From Emiliania huxleyi CCMP1516 (Eukaryota > Haptophyta > Isochrysidales > Noelaerhabdaceae): 43,972 bases of DNA. Positions within the stretch are counted from its first letter, which is position 1, and the number at the start of each line of letters is the position of its first letter. The stretch is taken from positions 663,482 through 707,453 of the forward strand of contig NW_005195301.1 in assembly GCF_000372725.1 (NCBI RefSeq). Direction: 5' to 3'. Made by a program: the position numbers and the translations under genes. The notes beneath the pieces are model-generated. The model did no database searches and was not told the origin of the DNA. It was given only the letters and a program-made list of their open reading frames with translations. Positions 42,901 through 43,972 of this stretch are shown in pieces.

Positions 42901-43972
42901 AATCGTGTGCAGCGTGTGTGTGTGCGCGTGTGGGCCCGTCCTCCATGCTCGGAGGTGTGTCTGACTGACTGACTGACTGCGGGAGGGCTACGGCGCGGGC
43001 TAAGCTCCAGGCGAGGACAGCGGTGCAGCATCGCGCCCCCCAGAGTGCACTCTCGGCCAATCTCGCGTGATCTCGGCTACATCTCGCTTGTATTCGTGCA
43101 GCCAAAGACGGGGAACTCGCACGAGCCGTCGTTGACGGTCGCCTGGGAGTTGTAGTTGGCGGCGGAGGACGCGGTGCAGCCGCGGATGTTTGGAATGCAC
43201 GAGCCGTCGTCGTTCGTCGCGTTCGGGCTGTAGTTCAGGGCTGTCGAGTTGGTGCACCCGTCGGGGAAGATGCACGTCCCGTCATCCACCGTTGCGTTCG
43301 AGTTGTAATTCACGGCGAGGGGCGACGTGCAGCCGGAGACGTTGGCGACGCACGGGCACGAGATCTCCGCGTACGAGATCGGAACAGCCTCGCACCCCGC
43401 CTCCGCCTCGGGGAAGAAGTTCAGGGCGGTGCTACGAGTCAAGAGCCACGTCGTGATTCATTCCGTCACGGATCGACCGAGTGCTACGCGCTACCATGTT
43501 GACTCAAGTGCTACGAAGGAATGAGTGCTACGGGCTGGGTAGGACCTGTCGAGGCAGCCGTACACGGTGAACGTGCAGCTGCCGTCGTCAACCCCAGCGA
43601 GGGAGTCGTAGTTGTCCGCCGCGGGGTTTGTGCAGCCCACCTTGGGCGGCGGCGGGGGCGAGGCCGGCGGCGGCGGCGGCGACGGTAAGACCAGCGGCGG
43701 CAGAGGCGGGAAGGGTGGAGGTGGAATGGCCGGCGGCGTCGGCGGAGAGGGGGGCGGTAGCACAGGCGGCGGTGACAAAGGCGGCAGCGGCGGCGACGGC
43801 GGCGGCACAGAGGGCGGCGGCGGTGGCGGCGACGGCGAAGCCGATGGCGGCGGTGGCGGCGGCGACGGCGAAGCCGACGGCGGCGACGAGGGCGGGGCTG
43901 GCGGTGGCGGCGGCGCGGGCGAAGCCGACGGCGGCGGCGAGGGCGGGGCTGGCGGCGGTGGCGGCGAGGGCG
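36980..43972 (-). CDS. Giant Cys-repeat, Pro-rich membrane surface protein, partial
   Basis: Runs off the right edge. Exons: from beyond 43972 down to 43546, 43431-43088 and 42723-36980; introns are 114 bp (GT-AG) and 364 bp (GC-AG), both phased by repeat continuity (CLDSTALNFF; CTNTSADNYN). About 43 units of roughly 25-30 residues follow the pattern C-T-N-x-x-A-x-N-Y-x-x-x-A-x-x-D-D-G-S-C, probably disulfide-rich and Ca-binding. A unique domain interrupts them (FGYITNCEVFVDQNSDLLLD ... ELGFPTERSGTSNFNGAFFV). A long Ser-Pro tract (PPSPPPPPPPPPP) follows, then about five membrane helices (LVMLLTLSVTVLLQFLAV; LLMASSLALALLLAAPAAL; LQASLALAAAALLLRFV) and a basic Ser/Arg tail. A hydroxyproline-type rod with a membrane anchor and adhesive ectodomain is inferred. 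Confidence 0.88.
42711..42801 (-). repeat. Duplicated splice acceptor and exon start
   Basis: 27 bp at 42711-42737, covering the acceptor and first bases of the last exon, recur at 42775-42801 with one mismatch, 64 bp upstream in the intron. On the coding strand both copies read CCCTCCCGCAGGC(G/A)CCGACA. Confidence 0.95.

Noticed and set aside
42724..43105. N-terminal extension of the 2041-codon minus frame
   Set aside because: It reads through an intron: the Cys repeat resumes exactly at 42723 and pairs in phase with the exon ending at 43088. The extension has no repeat units.

Overview
The window is nuclear DNA from a GC-rich unicellular eukaryote, most likely a microalga of the haptophyte type; a pelagophyte is the main alternative. 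The reasons are protein-coding genes cut by short introns (about 65-225 bp), very strong G/C at third codon positions, a high share of GC-AG introns, and lineage-typical protein families: Cys-rich ...DDGSC repeat surface proteins with proline-rich spacers, small 'TPxG/VPEG' modules, and a channel-like cyclase. No bacterial operons, Shine-Dalgarno sites, tRNA, rRNA or CRISPR arrays were seen. Exon structures below were built by hand from protein-family continuity, splice dinucleotides and phase; none is confirmed by transcripts.

Layout. 0-2 kb: prefoldin subunit 3 (minus, running off the left edge), divergent from an ankyrin-repeat gene. 2-4.8 kb: mostly non-coding, with a three-copy ~178-bp tandem repeat and simple repeats, and one likely 3' exon at 3.6 kb. 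4.8-10.5 kb: a probable minus-strand membrane protein, divergent from a run of low-complexity plus-strand genes (a VPEG-module protein, an EF-hand-like protein, an Ala-rich protein). 10.8-13 kb: NCKX-type cation/Ca exchanger. 13.4-14.7 kb: ribosomal protein L3, damaged by an assembly gap and by error-rich flanking sequence. 16.3-17.9 kb: beta-lactamase-like serine hydrolase with five exons. 18.5-22.8 kb: a roughly 1015-residue protein combining a voltage-sensor-like membrane region, a large extracellular insert and a class III cyclase domain, in about 12 exons. It converges on and overlaps a minus-strand cupredoxin/Cys-module gene. 23.7-25.5 kb: a 1.79-kb inverted-repeat element with a candidate 7-bp target duplication, into which an array of about 16 hairpins appears to be inserted. 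26-30.7 kb: two small spliced minus-strand genes, a gene remnant, a dispersed repeat and minisatellites. 31.9-35.8 kb: an uninterrupted 1289-codon, possibly transposase-related ORF. 37-44 kb: a giant minus-strand cell-surface protein with about 43 Cys-repeats, proline-rich linkers and C-terminal membrane helices, running off the right edge.

The genes do not form one pathway. There is a loose theme of membrane and calcium signalling (NCKX exchanger, voltage-sensor-like cyclase, EF-hand-like protein) and of secreted or surface proteins (cupredoxin, giant Cys-repeat protein). The most notable signals are: the cyclase with both metal-binding Asp positions changed; GC-AG introns whose 5' end copies the start of the next exon, suggesting recent intron gain by duplication; the nested inverted-repeat hairpin array; and the long single-exon ORF of unclear ancestry.
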